Shown here one piece after another: positions 9,066 through 18,638 of a DNA stretch of 64,000 nucleotides. The stretch spans positions 1 to 64,000 of the forward strand of contig NZ_QGMY01000009.1 of the NCBI RefSeq assembly GCF_003173355.1. Direction: 5' to 3'. Numbering within the stretch: position 1 is the first letter of the stretch; every line of letters starts with the position of its first letter. A model generated the notes under the pieces. The model was not told the origin of the DNA and searched no databases. It was given only the letters and a program-made list of their open reading frames with translations. The translations under genes and the position numbers were made by a program. This DNA comes from Methanospirillum lacunae (GTDB lineage Archaea > Halobacteriota > Methanomicrobia > Methanomicrobiales > Methanospirillaceae).

Positions 9066-9653
9066 TTACGTATCATCCGGTAACCCAAGACCTTTTCTCT
9101 TCACCTGCATTGTCTGGATTACGAGGATTGTTATATCCTCCGGCAGTTCAGAACATAATTTGCTAATCTGCCAGGCTTTCTCATCTTGTACCTGATTACC
9201 TGCCAGGAGGACAGCCTTTTGAGCATACAGGGCTGCTCCAACGCAATGGTCTGCCATGTGGCCTGTTGCCACCCCCTGTCCGATTGATCGCACAACTGCG
9301 GATGCAACAGGATCGGTAATCGTTTTTGCAAACCTGTGAACGTTCCGTGATGCCACGATAAGATCACCGGTTAAGCAGGCTCCCCGTGACCATTCGCGGG
9401 CATAATGTATTGCCTCGTTTAAAACCGGTTCCGGTTCCCTGCCATAATACGGCAATACATGCTCAAAGCAGGTTATGGCCCATTTCATGAGTTTTCTGTG
9501 ATTTTCTGGTGAGAGATTGCCCCCTCGATGAATGGCAACAAATCGTTTGTCTCTCAATGGCTTCCCTGTACTATGTTTACATAAGATACCGGTTCCAGAA
9601 CGTTGAACATGATTTTCCTCATCCTGGTTATCAATGAAACTCACGATCTCCAA
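9066..9653 (-). CDS. Imm5-like putative immunity-type protein
   Basis: A 195-residue, helix-rich cytoplasmic protein. It matches the putative immunity protein (Imm5-like) pattern: HRKLMKWAITCFEHVLPYY, a middle AREWSRGACLTG, and the signature GVATGHMADHCVGAALYAQK. Relatives are scattered and their role is only predicted from bacterial toxin loci. Here it is eight bases downstream of a solute-binding protein gene and no toxin is visible nearby, so immunity is not supported by context. Confidence 0.6.
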   Translation of the reverse strand: MEIVSFIDNQDEENHVQRSGTGILCKHSTGKPLRDKRFVAIHRGGNLSPENHRKLMKWAITCFEHVLPYYGREPEPVLNEAIHYAREWSRGACLTGDLIVASRNVHRFAKTITDPVASAVVRSIGQGVATGHMADHCVGAALYAQKAVLLAGNQVQDEKAWQISKLCSELPEDITILVIQTMQVKRKGLGLPDDT

Positions 9654-9661
9654 AAAAGTGG

Positions 9662-10831
9662 TTAGGGATTTGGAACCTTTTCAGGCACATTGTTGTCAAC
9701 CTGTGTCAGACTTAGCCCATCTGTGTATATGAGATGAACAGATTTTTTGGGTATTGCTGTTCCGTTGACATACGAGATTAATCCAGTCACCCCGGAATAG
9801 TCATGTATCTGGTTTATTCCTTCTCTCAGATCTGTTCCAAGGTCATTATTTCCTGCTGCCCTGATTGCTATCATGACAGCATCATATCCAAGTCCGGCAA
9901 ATGGGGTTGGTTCAGTTCCATATTCAGATATGTAATCAGTTTTAAAATTCTGAATCTCGGAACTGATATTTTCTCCACCAAAATATGCATGAGTGGTGTA
10001 ATAGACATCCCCATCAGTATCAAGAACAGCATTGGAGAGGTTCTTTGTATCAAAAGAATCTCCACCAATGATTGGCACTTTATTTTGTCCATGGGCTGTC
10101 TGTATTACACCGGGAGCATCTTCAGGTCCTACCGCAATGTAGTAGAAATCAGGCTGATTCCCTGATGAGAGGTTAGAGAATACATCAGAGACATTTGTCT
10201 TTGGATGGATGGGAACCTGCGATACAATTGTGCCCCCGAGTTCTGTATACCGCTCAGAGAAATATTGTGCCAGCAGGGTAGTGTATTGCATATCAGTGTC
10301 GTACACCACAATACACGTGTGATATGACAGATTTTGGTATGCATACTCAGCAGCCATGGCCCCCTGGGCATTATCACCAAAGCATGCCAGATACAGATAA
10401 TCAGGCACTTGTTCAGGGAGTTTTGGGGATGTTGCTCCTGATGTGATGAAAGGTATGTGATGTGCAGCTGCAACCTGTGCTGCAGGAAGGACCATATCAG
10501 TATCTGATAATCCAATAAGAACAGGCACTGATTCATTGGCAATGAGATCTTCGGTCACTTTTCTGATAGTTTCTGGATCAGATGCTCCATCCTTTACAAT
10601 AACATCAACTTTGACACCATCGATTCCACCCTTTGCATTGATTAATCGCTCTGCTGTGAGTGCCCCTTGTGAAGAAGGAATGTCAAGGTTTGCCTGAGAA
10701 CCATTCAGGTTATAAATTGCTCCTATTTTAAAGACGTCAGGGTTTGAGGTTGCCTTTTGATCTGCCAGGCCAATCTGGCCGGATAGACAGAGTAATACCC
10801 ATAGTACAAGCACATATCTCCACCGATTCAT
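9662..10831 (-). CDS. ABC-type branched-chain amino acid-like substrate-binding protein
   Basis: A 389-residue exported protein with a cleavable signal peptide (about residues 1-23). The body is a periplasmic-binding-protein type I fold (LivJ-like): it opens with FKIGAIYNLNGSQA and continues with GALTAERLINAKGGIDGVKV, VLIGLSDTDMVLPAAQVAA and FAGLGYDAVMIAIRAAG. No permease or ATPase genes lie beside it, so it may serve a distant transporter or act as a receptor-like binding protein. It is the first gene of a two-gene unit with the Imm5-like gene. Confidence 0.87.
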   Translation of the reverse strand: MNRWRYVLVLWVLLCLSGQIGLADQKATSNPDVFKIGAIYNLNGSQANLDIPSSQGALTAERLINAKGGIDGVKVDVIVKDGASDPETIRKVTEDLIANESVPVLIGLSDTDMVLPAAQVAAAHHIPFITSGATSPKLPEQVPDYLYLACFGDNAQGAMAAEYAYQNLSYHTCIVVYDTDMQYTTLLAQYFSERYTELGGTIVSQVPIHPKTNVSDVFSNLSSGNQPDFYYIAVGPEDAPGVIQTAHGQNKVPIIGGDSFDTKNLSNAVLDTDGDVYYTTHAYFGGENISSEIQNFKTDYISEYGTEPTPFAGLGYDAVMIAIRAAGNNDLGTDLREGINQIHDYSGVTGLISYVNGTAIPKKSVHLIYTDGLSLTQVDNNVPEKVPNP

Positions 10832-11072
10832 ACAGTATCATTCTATTCAAATGAGTTAAAAACTTCGGGATTTATCCTGAAAATGCTCTGCATTTTTATA
10901 TGCTGGCCAGATGAGGATCCCTATAATTTTTGAGATATATAAAAAATCGAAACAGAAAGGTCAGAAAGCATGGATACATATGCAGATTATTGAATAGGTG
11001 TACCGGTTTTCATGCTCATGGTTTCAAAAAATCAGACCTATCTGATGGTAAGGTCAATATCACAACCAGAGT

Positions 11073-11363
11073 TCACCGGGATTTGCCTTTGATACCAAAC
11101 TCCCGTTCCTGTCTGGAGAGTTTTAATCCAATGGCATCATTGAGTTCAGACAGAGTTGTATCCCTATCCTTTTTTACGTATTTTCTGTTGTATAAGCAGT
11201 CATTTAGCCTTTCCTGTTGCGACTTTTTTCCAGAAGAGCAAACCCTGATCATTCTGTAAAACATGAACAGGACAACCCCGATAAAGATTATGATAAATAC
11301 GTAAAAAATCGTTTTCAGTCCGAAAACCGGTAACAGGATTGACCCAATGACGTCGCCATCCAT
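11073..11363 (-). CDS. Small single-pass membrane protein, hypothetical
   Basis: A 96-residue ORF with one strong hydrophobic segment near the N-terminus (FGLKTIFYVFIIIFIGVVLF) followed by a charged cytoplasmic-type tail rich in Lys, Arg and Glu. No SD is visible before the ATG, but a TATA-like TTTATAG about 28 bases upstream would fit a leaderless mRNA. I do not recognise the family. Confidence 0.4.
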   Translation of the reverse strand: MDGDVIGSILLPVFGLKTIFYVFIIIFIGVVLFMFYRMIRVCSSGKKSQQERLNDCLYNRKYVKKDRDTTLSELNDAIGLKLSRQEREFGIKGKSR

Positions 11364-11768
11364 ATGTATTTTAGTGTTCGTTATTCTATAAAAATGTAAA
11401 TATTAAAGAGGAGACAAGGGGATTGTGGGTTGAATGCTTATTAATCGGCCTTATTGGAACACTTGATGCAGTAATATCGGTCGCTAGTTCCTGTTATTTG
11501 TTTAGATCTGGAGGATTTCACCATGGTTTTCAAGAACAGGTTTTTTTCTGACTGACCTGGTCATGTAATAACGATTGTATGAAATCCGGATGTAAAAACA
11601 CGTCTTTTTATCCAGTTGCTCACAAAATCATGATTTTTCTCATAGTGGACAAATTGGAAATTGAATTTACAATTTGTCCAAACATCATATCAGAATTTAG
11701 ATAATCCATGAATATCTTAAAAACAGTCATGGGCATATAAGGAGAACAAAAAGATAAGGAAAAATGAG
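11364..11768. other. Intergenic region with an 11-bp inverted repeat
   Basis: This 405-base gap contains no convincing ORF. A perfect inverted repeat TGGACAAATTG (11646-11656) / CAATTTGTCCA (11670-11680) with a 13-base loop lies about 90-120 bases beyond the stop of the minus-strand NapH-type gene. It could be a transcription-end structure for that gene or a protein-binding site; there is no T-run immediately after it. Confidence 0.5.
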
Positions 11769-12857
11769 TTACTTTGCCTTCATTGCATGGAAATCATAAT
11801 CAGGAACATAATTTTTTATCTCGTTTAACTTGATGCTTCCCGGAACTGTTACCGGGATATCCATCATCGTATAGAAATCCTCAAGGCTCATTCCGACATA
11901 GGTTGCCCCTTCCTCAATTGTCATGGATCCTTTAAGATCAATCAAATTCAGGTAATTGCCCCCCTGCTGAACACTCTCCAACGATGGAACCGTGACCTGC
12001 ATAAGGCCGACAGTATTGAGTAGTGCAATCGCACCAAGGAAAATACACACAGTACCAACTACAAAGAGCAGGGATTGAACCTTTTTCCCGGCAAAAGTCA
12101 TAGAAATTACAGGTGTTTTAGATGGGCAGACCTCTACACACGTGGTGCATCCGACACACTCGGTGGTATTCTTTACTGTCTTTCTCCCTGGATCAATCCC
12201 CATAGGGCAGGACTTGGCACATTTCCCACATTCCATGCAGTCAATCCGGGTAACTTTTGTCGGACTAATCAGTGAAAAAATACCAAACATGGCACCAGCC
12301 GGACAGAGATATTTACAGAAAAAGCGGGTATTCACAAGTGACACCAGAAGGACAACAACAAGGATAAAGAGTCCAATCCCATTTTCATTGAGAATTTCCG
12401 CCCCAGACCAGATATGAGCATATGCAACATAGGGATCATATGGTGAAATCCATATTGAAGCGGTAATCCAGGCCATGGCTATGACAATCACGAGGATAAT
12501 GTATTTCAGTACCCTGAGTAGAAGATCATATTTTTCCGAAACTGAGAAATGTTTAGGATATATCTTCCCGATAAACTCAAAAATGGCTCCAAACGGACAT
12601 ATATTCCCGCATATAGCCCTGCCGAAAATGATGGTAAACCCAAGCGACAGAAACAACAGGGTCATTGTTCCTGAGAAGAGTTTTTGGAGATTCGCATGTC
12701 CTGACATCCACACCTGCAGATTTTCAAGCCCTCCAAGAGGACAGATTGCATGAACTGACGGAAAGACGTTACCGAGCGTGATATGCAGGTAATTGAGGAT
12801 CAGGGAAGCGACCACGATGATCCCAAGAATAGCCCATCGGATATATCGTACGTTCAT
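11769..12857 (-). CDS. NapH/MauN-type membrane ferredoxin
   Basis: A 362-residue integral membrane Fe-S protein with six to seven transmembrane helices. Two CP motifs in membrane loops (CGNICPFGAIFEF and CKYLCPAGAMFGIF) define the NapH/NosR-like family. A dicluster ferredoxin follows (CMECGKCAKSCPMGI and CVGCTTCVEVCP). The C-terminal 100 residues form an extracytoplasmic domain (SMTIEEGATYVGMSLEDFY) seen in some membrane electron-transfer proteins. It probably moves electrons between the membrane and a redox partner; no partner gene is adjacent. It appears monocistronic. Confidence 0.8.
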   Translation of the reverse strand: MNVRYIRWAILGIIVVASLILNYLHITLGNVFPSVHAICPLGGLENLQVWMSGHANLQKLFSGTMTLLFLSLGFTIIFGRAICGNICPFGAIFEFIGKIYPKHFSVSEKYDLLLRVLKYIILVIVIAMAWITASIWISPYDPYVAYAHIWSGAEILNENGIGLFILVVVLLVSLVNTRFFCKYLCPAGAMFGIFSLISPTKVTRIDCMECGKCAKSCPMGIDPGRKTVKNTTECVGCTTCVEVCPSKTPVISMTFAGKKVQSLLFVVGTVCIFLGAIALLNTVGLMQVTVPSLESVQQGGNYLNLIDLKGSMTIEEGATYVGMSLEDFYTMMDIPVTVPGSIKLNEIKNYVPDYDFHAMKAK

Positions 12858-13057
12858 GATACTACTATATTCAATAACCCATGACCCAGGATGGGGTATT
12901 TCAGAGAAAAAACCTGATATCTACATCTCTGGAGATAAACGAATCATATCAGATCGCTCTTTTCCAGCCGAGTATTCTCATCATTTTTAGAATATGAATT
13001 GATACTCTCTTTTGTTCCTTATTAACTCATTGGTAATAGGGTTAACCTAAAAAAGAA

Positions 13058-13363
13058 TCAGGGGTTGAACCGGCAGCCATGTCCCTGGCCACCATAACCA
13101 TTCCCGGTCTGACCGGATCTCATTCCGGTTCCATCACGGAGTGGTGTCCCGTTGTTTGGGCAGTCATCGCGAAGACAGGTTCCATTCCCATACCCGCCAT
13201 ACTGTCCACCTGCATTCTGGTACGCCTGTCCACCATACTGATTGCCGGTTCCATCCTGTGGACCAGCCTGTACTGCCCCGGAGACCGGGAGGGTCACGGA
13301 AAGGATTACCAGAGCCGCGATAATACTGATTCCTACAAATCCAAGCGTTTTTTGTTTCATCAT
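13058..13363 (-). CDS. Small secreted Gly-rich protein, pair member B (copy 1)
   Basis: A 101-residue exported protein: signal peptide of about 30 residues (ISIIAALVILSVTLPVSGAV) and a mature part rich in Gly, Asn, Gln and Tyr with four Cys-containing turns (CLRDDCPNN). It is homologous to the gene at 21078. It lies 12 bases downstream of pair member A. The DGTG phrases occur three times. Function unknown; short Cys-containing Gly-rich exports could be metal-binding or cell-surface matrix proteins, which is speculation. Confidence 0.7.
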   Translation of the reverse strand: MMKQKTLGFVGISIIAALVILSVTLPVSGAVQAGPQDGTGNQYGGQAYQNAGGQYGGYGNGTCLRDDCPNNGTPLRDGTGMRSGQTGNGYGGQGHGCRFNP

Positions 13364-13375
13364 TTCACCAATCTT

Positions 13376-13603
13376 TTACTGAAACCCACCCTTTCCGTAC
13401 TGGACTCCGGTTCCATCACGTGGTTGAGTCTGGTCATATGGGCAGTCTTGTGGGCAATCAGGGTTAATGCAGACACCTGTGCCAGCTGATCCGGACCCAC
13501 TGTGTACCATCATTCCATTACCTCCCTGTCCGGCTGCTGAAACCGGCAGGACAAACATCAGGGCAATGAGGCCCACAATGAGGACTAACGCTATTGTTTT
13601 CAT
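13376..13603 (-). CDS. Small secreted protein, pair member A (copy 1)
   Basis: A 75-residue exported protein. The start at 13603 has the SD GAGGGAATT just upstream; a longer frame to 13639 would enter the leader hairpin. After a signal peptide ending VLPVSAAG comes a short mature chain with the cluster CINPDCPQDCP and PRDGTGVQYGKG. The gene at 20836 encodes a close paralogue. It is the first gene of a two-gene unit. Function unknown. Confidence 0.7.
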   Translation of the reverse strand: MKTIALVLIVGLIALMFVLPVSAAGQGGNGMMVHSGSGSAGTGVCINPDCPQDCPYDQTQPRDGTGVQYGKGGFQ

Positions 13604-13614
13604 AATTCCCTCTT

Positions 13615-13664
13615 CACCGCTTTTGCGGTGCATAGACATACAATATGCACAATGTCATATAAAG
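13615..13664 (-). promoter_or_regulatory. TATA box and 5' leader hairpin of secreted-pair copy 1
   Basis: Read on the minus strand, CTTTATATG (13664-13656) is a good archaeal TATA box, predicting transcription start near 13635. The leader then contains TCTATGCACCGC and a perfect hairpin CACCGC-AAAA-GCGGTG (13630-13615), immediately before the SD. The same arrangement precedes the second copy of this gene pair at 20807-20826. Confidence 0.6.
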
Positions 13665-13811
13665 GGCAAAAATGAGCCTGGTTATTCCCCTGAACCTGGA
13701 GGTTACCGGGGGATGGAATGCAGATAAAGAAACCAGTGACTATTTGGATAAAAAGAGAGAAAAACGTCAGGAAACGAAATTAACCATCGAAATATCCTGA
13801 AAAAAGGATGA

Positions 13812-15224
13812 TTAGGGGGTTATTTTCATAGCCCGGTCATACACAAGTTCACTCCATGCCGGACTAACGCCGGTTTCAGGCTCTACATACGCCCGGTATC
13901 CAACAAAACAAGGCTCATCAGGTTCTATTCCTGAAACCCCTACTCCGGATTGTATAACAGAGGTTGTGTTTTTGCCATCATCGTTCCGGGATATTTTTGC
14001 TACATAGAGGTACTTTGCATTCGGATTATTTGGCAAATATTCTTCTGCAGATCCCGTATAATCCTTATTTGAAATACCGCCGATCCCGTTGAGTGCCCAG
14101 TCTCCGTAAAGGCCGAAGTTTGCATAGGTTGCCTTTCCTGTTGCAGCATGGTTCACACCATATACAATAATCTCTTCACCCGGTTTATCGCCCAGAGTTG
14201 TTTCGGTGGTATTGAGATAGACGGTATCCCTGCTTTCTCCAAGTACATCGATTCCCCGTTGAATGGCATCATATCCGTCAAAAAGCCAGACCTTTGTGGT
14301 TAGATCTTCCACATGATCTGTTCCGTGCCTGGCTATGATGGCTGCCCTGAGTTCTTCCACATCCTTCATCAGGTTTAGTTCCCTGGTTTCTCCCGTCCCC
14401 CGGGGAATAAGATTTGGAACATCATAATAGTCAGGTTCAGATTCATTTTCAGGAGTCAACCGGTATACAATGCCGGGTGTACTGTTCATGTAGGCATCTC
14501 CTTCAGTCTCATTGTGAAAGAGTGCAACCCGGTGCAGGGAGTTTATTGTATCTGTTTTGCTGTCAAGCCCTAAGTGGACCAGCGGTCCGGGAACCGTCAG
14601 GGTATGAATAATATTTTCAGGATAACCAGCCGAAAGAAGAGCATCACGTGCTTTCTGGTCTGCATGTTTATCTGCAGTTAATATCACGATAATTGGCTTT
14701 GAGAAAACGCCAGACTGATACGCTGGTTCAGCTTTCAGCCTATCCAGATTGATCGTATCTTCAAGACTTGCATACACCCTGCGATGCTCATCAGTATCAG
14801 GGAAGTACCTGACGCTCAGGAAATCAGCATAACTAAAATATTCACATTCCGGGGGAGTAACACCGACATAGACAAAAGCCTCATCAGGCCTCATATGGAA
14901 ATCAAGCCATAACCCGGCATTGTCCGGTTCAATAGCTGCATCAGAAAGAGAATTATTACCGGTCTGTCCGGGAGCTTTTGGAACCTTAAACGTCATATAT
15001 GGCGCTGTTGGATTATTTCCATAGCAGGATGGAGATATACCAGCATTATACATGCCCAGGACATCCACAGTCTCCATTTTCCCGTCATTCACTTGAAATC
15101 CTGCATTTTCAAATGCCTGGATGGTGGCATTTTTGGTGACAGGTATTGTATCAGCCAGAGCAGGAACAAGCAATAATGTGGTTAATACAAAAAAAATGAT
15201 GACATTTTTTAGAAAATTGCTCAT
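13812..15224 (-). CDS. Large secreted protein of unknown function
   Basis: A 470-residue exported protein with a signal peptide (IIFFVLTTLLLVPALA). I do not recognise a domain. The mature part has no Cys cluster or obvious catalytic motif; it mentions alternating beta-like and charged stretches, for example AFVYVGVTPPECEYFSYADF and EEIIVYGVNHAATGKATYANFG. The start is supported by the signal peptide. It is flanked by non-coding gaps on both sides and appears monocistronic. Confidence 0.7.
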   Translation of the reverse strand: MSNFLKNVIIFFVLTTLLLVPALADTIPVTKNATIQAFENAGFQVNDGKMETVDVLGMYNAGISPSCYGNNPTAPYMTFKVPKAPGQTGNNSLSDAAIEPDNAGLWLDFHMRPDEAFVYVGVTPPECEYFSYADFLSVRYFPDTDEHRRVYASLEDTINLDRLKAEPAYQSGVFSKPIIVILTADKHADQKARDALLSAGYPENIIHTLTVPGPLVHLGLDSKTDTINSLHRVALFHNETEGDAYMNSTPGIVYRLTPENESEPDYYDVPNLIPRGTGETRELNLMKDVEELRAAIIARHGTDHVEDLTTKVWLFDGYDAIQRGIDVLGESRDTVYLNTTETTLGDKPGEEIIVYGVNHAATGKATYANFGLYGDWALNGIGGISNKDYTGSAEEYLPNNPNAKYLYVAKISRNDDGKNTTSVIQSGVGVSGIEPDEPCFVGYRAYVEPETGVSPAWSELVYDRAMKITP

Positions 15225-15401
15225 TTGTAGAGTTTTTAAGTTCGTTGAATATATAGATATTGTGAAATTGCCAGGGCTTTCTGTAGTTCTATGTGATTAT
15301 ACTATTCCAGGGTCGTTGATCTTTTCATCACTGTGAGAAGATACACAATCATAGTGGGGAGAAACTCACAACTGTTTTAAAAACCACAATACTATTACAT
15401 T

Positions 15402-16037
15402 ATGTCTGAATTTTTTGAAAAAAGAGCGATAGTCTGGGATAAGGATCCAAGACGTGTTCTGATGTCAGAGGCCATTGGTAAAGCAATGGTTCACAGGATC
15501 AACCCTGAAAAAACAGATATTCTTCTGGATTATGGAACCGGGACCGGTGCCATCGCATTGCAATTTGCAAAGTTCGTGAGAAAAATTATTGCTGTTGATT
15601 CAGCAGAGGCTATGCTTGATGTTTTGAAAAAGAAACTCACAGATGAGAGGGACACAATTATTGAACCACGGCACTGGAGCATAGAAGATGATATTACCAT
15701 TCTGCCACAAGTAGACATTATTACATCCTCTATGGTCCTACATCATATCAAAAATACTGAACAGGCAGCCCGGGTCTTTTACTCACTTATAAAGCCTGGA
15801 GGAAGAATAGCGATCGCTGACCTAAAACCTGATGATGGTGAATTTCATGAACCCGGAATTGCAGAACATGACGGATTCTCGCAAAATTTCCTGGCCGACC
15901 TATTCAGATCTGCAGGTTTTTCAGAAATCGAGTTTGAAGATATTGTTACGATCAGTAAAACAGGTTCAAAGACAAAAACTGCACGTGATTTCACAGTTTT
16001 TCTGATGACAGCAACGCGAGAACATAAAGTCTCGTAA
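15402..16037 (+). CDS. Class I SAM-dependent methyltransferase
   Basis: A 211-residue Rossmann-fold methyltransferase. Motif I is LLDYGTGTGAIALQFA (SAM binding), the acidic motif II IIAVDSAEAMLDVL follows, and SSMVLHHIKN is motif IV-like. It resembles UbiE/Methyltransf_11 enzymes; the substrate cannot be inferred. The stop is only nine bases from that of the convergent PAS sensor. Confidence 0.88.
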   Translation: MSEFFEKRAIVWDKDPRRVLMSEAIGKAMVHRINPEKTDILLDYGTGTGAIALQFAKFVRKIIAVDSAEAMLDVLKKKLTDERDTIIEPRHWSIEDDITILPQVDIITSSMVLHHIKNTEQAARVFYSLIKPGGRIAIADLKPDDGEFHEPGIAEHDGFSQNFLADLFRSAGFSEIEFEDIVTISKTGSKTKTARDFTVFLMTATREHKVS

Positions 16038-16046
16038 ATAATATCC

Positions 16047-17807
16047 TTATTTGGGACTGATCTGATAATATTTCCTGATATAATTCAGGACTTTTTCAGA
16101 CTCGCTCCACCTTTGATCGAGTTTTGTGATACTGTCTGATATTTTATCAACCTGTTTCTGAACAACCTGACTCTTATCTTCAGTGAGATAAATATCAGCC
16201 AGCGAAATAATGATAGACAGAGGATTTCTGATATTATCATTCAGAAATGCCATTTGAGCGAGATTACGCTGGATCTGATCAAGAAGTTGATTCTTCTCCT
16301 CTTCAAGTTTCTTTTTATTTGTAAGATCTTCACCTGAAGAGAGTGTGCCAAGGGTCTGACCTTCCGGAGTTCTTATAAGAGTATTTACCCATGAAACCGT
16401 GATTATTTTATTTTCCCGGGTAATAATCTCATTTTCATTTGAAAAGTACATTTCACCGGTAGAATGAATGATATTCTGAAACACCTCTTTGGTGGACTCT
16501 ATCATTTCAACAGGAATAAACGTATCAAACCAGTTGAGCCCAATGATATCATCAACAGATGCACCAAGCATTTCTGCCCCTTTCCGGTTGATAAGGACGA
16601 TGGTTCCATCACGGGAAAGGACGATTATCATGACTTCAGCTATATTGAGATATTGTTCGGCACGGTCACGTTCTATCCTGATAACCTCTTCAATCCGTTT
16701 CTGCTCAGAAATATCAACAATACTCCCGATCATCCGGGTTGGAGTTCCTGATTCATCCCATGAAACCACGGAACCTCTGTCCATCACCCATTTCCAGGAC
16801 CCGTTCGAGGTCCTAAGCCGGGTTTCAACTCTCCATCGACTGGTGCTGCCAGAAATATGCTCATGCAGTGAGGAAAGAACCCGTTCACGATCTTCCGGGT
16901 GTATTCGTTTCTCCCAGGAATCAAAGACTGGTTTAATATGTTCTTCTTCAAGGATTTTGGCAAATGCAGGGCTGTAATACACTTCCCCGGTCTTCATATT
17001 CCAGTCCCAGAGACCATCTGAAGTTGCATTCATAGCGAGCCTGAATGTCTCTTCACTTGCTTTAAGTTCCTCTTCCATCAGTTTTTTGTCAGTCACATCA
17101 GTGGATATCGAGACAACCTCATGGGAAGGAAGCCTGAACAAAGAAGTGTCATAATATCTCATTCGACCATCAGGTGTCTTAACTTCAGCCTGGTAGAGAA
17201 CAGGTTCTGTTCCTTTGTGTACTTCTCGTAGTCGTGAAACCAGATCGGGTGTATGGATAACAGTGCCGATATCATCCAAAGTCCTGCCAATAACATCTGA
17301 TTTTTGTTTGTTTTCGTACTTGAGAGCAGTGGAGTTGATATCTTTAATCTTATAATCAACGTCCTCCTTTCCATCACCAGTTACTTCATAGATAGCAGCC
17401 CCACTGGGCATTGTATCAAAAATCCCCCGGAAGAGGGATTCTTTCTCTTGCAATCGTTCTCTACTTTCTTTATTCATCTGGGAAAGAATCGTGATGACTG
17501 AGGCTATTATAATAAAAATGAATACTCTGACTAATGCTTGGAAAACAACATCAAAATCCTGATAAAATAGAATAATAAGAGAAAAATAGATCAACGAAAG
17601 AAGAACTGAAAAAACAAACCCACGCTTTTGATAAAATGTACAAGCGATTAAGATCGGAAAGTAATAGAGATTTTGGAAAACAATGGATATTCCCATCTGC
17701 AGGAAATAGAGGCTGATTCCAAGACACAGAAGGGTAGAAAATACCAGGGCTACAAAAGGCAACTGTCTGAAATCAAGACTACCCGGGGTGATATCAGGTT
17801 GGGACAT
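16047..17807 (-). CDS. Membrane PAS sensor with degenerate histidine-kinase H-box
   Basis: A 586-residue protein with four to five N-terminal transmembrane helices (about 15-110), then three PAS/PAC modules (about 125-240, 245-375, 380-505). The C-terminus has an HK-dimerisation-like helix in which the usual H-E-L-R-x-P is replaced by FLNDNIRNPLSIIISLADIY: no phosphoacceptor His. No HATPase domain follows; the protein simply ends after a second helix. It therefore cannot autophosphorylate in the canonical way and probably signals by protein contacts. This design recurs in Methanomicrobiales. Confidence 0.85.
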   Translation of the reverse strand: MSQPDITPGSLDFRQLPFVALVFSTLLCLGISLYFLQMGISIVFQNLYYFPILIACTFYQKRGFVFSVLLSLIYFSLIILFYQDFDVVFQALVRVFIFIIIASVITILSQMNKESRERLQEKESLFRGIFDTMPSGAAIYEVTGDGKEDVDYKIKDINSTALKYENKQKSDVIGRTLDDIGTVIHTPDLVSRLREVHKGTEPVLYQAEVKTPDGRMRYYDTSLFRLPSHEVVSISTDVTDKKLMEEELKASEETFRLAMNATSDGLWDWNMKTGEVYYSPAFAKILEEEHIKPVFDSWEKRIHPEDRERVLSSLHEHISGSTSRWRVETRLRTSNGSWKWVMDRGSVVSWDESGTPTRMIGSIVDISEQKRIEEVIRIERDRAEQYLNIAEVMIIVLSRDGTIVLINRKGAEMLGASVDDIIGLNWFDTFIPVEMIESTKEVFQNIIHSTGEMYFSNENEIITRENKIITVSWVNTLIRTPEGQTLGTLSSGEDLTNKKKLEEEKNQLLDQIQRNLAQMAFLNDNIRNPLSIIISLADIYLTEDKSQVVQKQVDKISDSITKLDQRWSESEKVLNYIRKYYQISPK

Positions 17808-17951
17808 TATAGACCTGTATTCTGAAAGCCTAGAGTAGAACTTACTTTGAGATCATTTAGGTTTGACGGTTTTATGATCACACCAAACCTAACAGGATCC
17901 GGGTTAAAAAAGTCGAAATAATCCAGGATGCGGTGATAATTATTGGAAAAA

Positions 17952-18491
17952 TTAAGAGAGTTGTTTGGTAAACGCAGCCAGATGGTTTTCAGATCCACTC
18001 TTGAGATTTTCGTACACAGTCTTCAGATCCTCTCTGGTTGTGTTTGCAATTGCTCTATCAAGATCTGCTATGTCCTGTTCCTCAATCTTCACACCAGCGC
18101 TCAGAGCATCTACTAGTGATTTATTGCCAAGTTCTTTTAATGAGGCAGAAAAATCCTGAATTTCCGTTGGAGCGCTACCGGGTGTAAGGTTATACCGGTC
18201 CAGAAGGAACTTCACCGATTGGGTATGAGTTGTTTCGGACTGTGCTATGTTGTCAAACACCGGCAGGGAATACTTTTCGGACCATTCAGCATAGAGATCA
18301 TGGCTCATCTGTTCTTCGCTGTGCATGAAACGCAAATCAGCAATTTCAATCTCTGACAGGTTATAATCCAGAGGGTCTGGAATGTTCAGAAGATTTCCTC
18401 CTTGTATGCCGCCATATCCCTGTGCCGATACTGATGCCGGGAGAATGACTGCAATGGTTAAAAGACCAATGAGTAACTCAATTTGTATCAA
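17952..18491 (-). CDS. Secreted DUF2202 ferritin-like protein
   Basis: The product of about 179 residues has a signal peptide (LLIGLLTIAVILPASVSA) and a DUF2202 domain, a ferritin-like four-helix fold: DLRFMHSEEQMSHDLYAEW and PVFDNIAQSETTHTQSVKFL carry the metal-ligand type Glu and His residues. I chose a TTG start at 18491 because a strong SD GGAGGTG precedes it by nine bases; the in-frame ATG at 18533 has no SD. Function of the family is unknown, possibly metal storage or oxidoreduction at the cell surface. Confidence 0.75.
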   Translation of the reverse strand: MIQIELLIGLLTIAVILPASVSAQGYGGIQGGNLLNIPDPLDYNLSEIEIADLRFMHSEEQMSHDLYAEWSEKYSLPVFDNIAQSETTHTQSVKFLLDRYNLTPGSAPTEIQDFSASLKELGNKSLVDALSAGVKIEEQDIADLDRAIANTTREDLKTVYENLKSGSENHLAAFTKQLS

Positions 18492-18638
18492 ACTCTTTTC
18501 ACCTCCGATGATGCCGAAGAAACCATACATCATAGAAGTATTAAAATGAAGGAGTCTGATCCAGTTCCCCCCGAATAATGAGGTTACCGAGGGGAGTATA
18601 CCATTACAATACTACAAATTAGTACTTTTCACTCTGAT

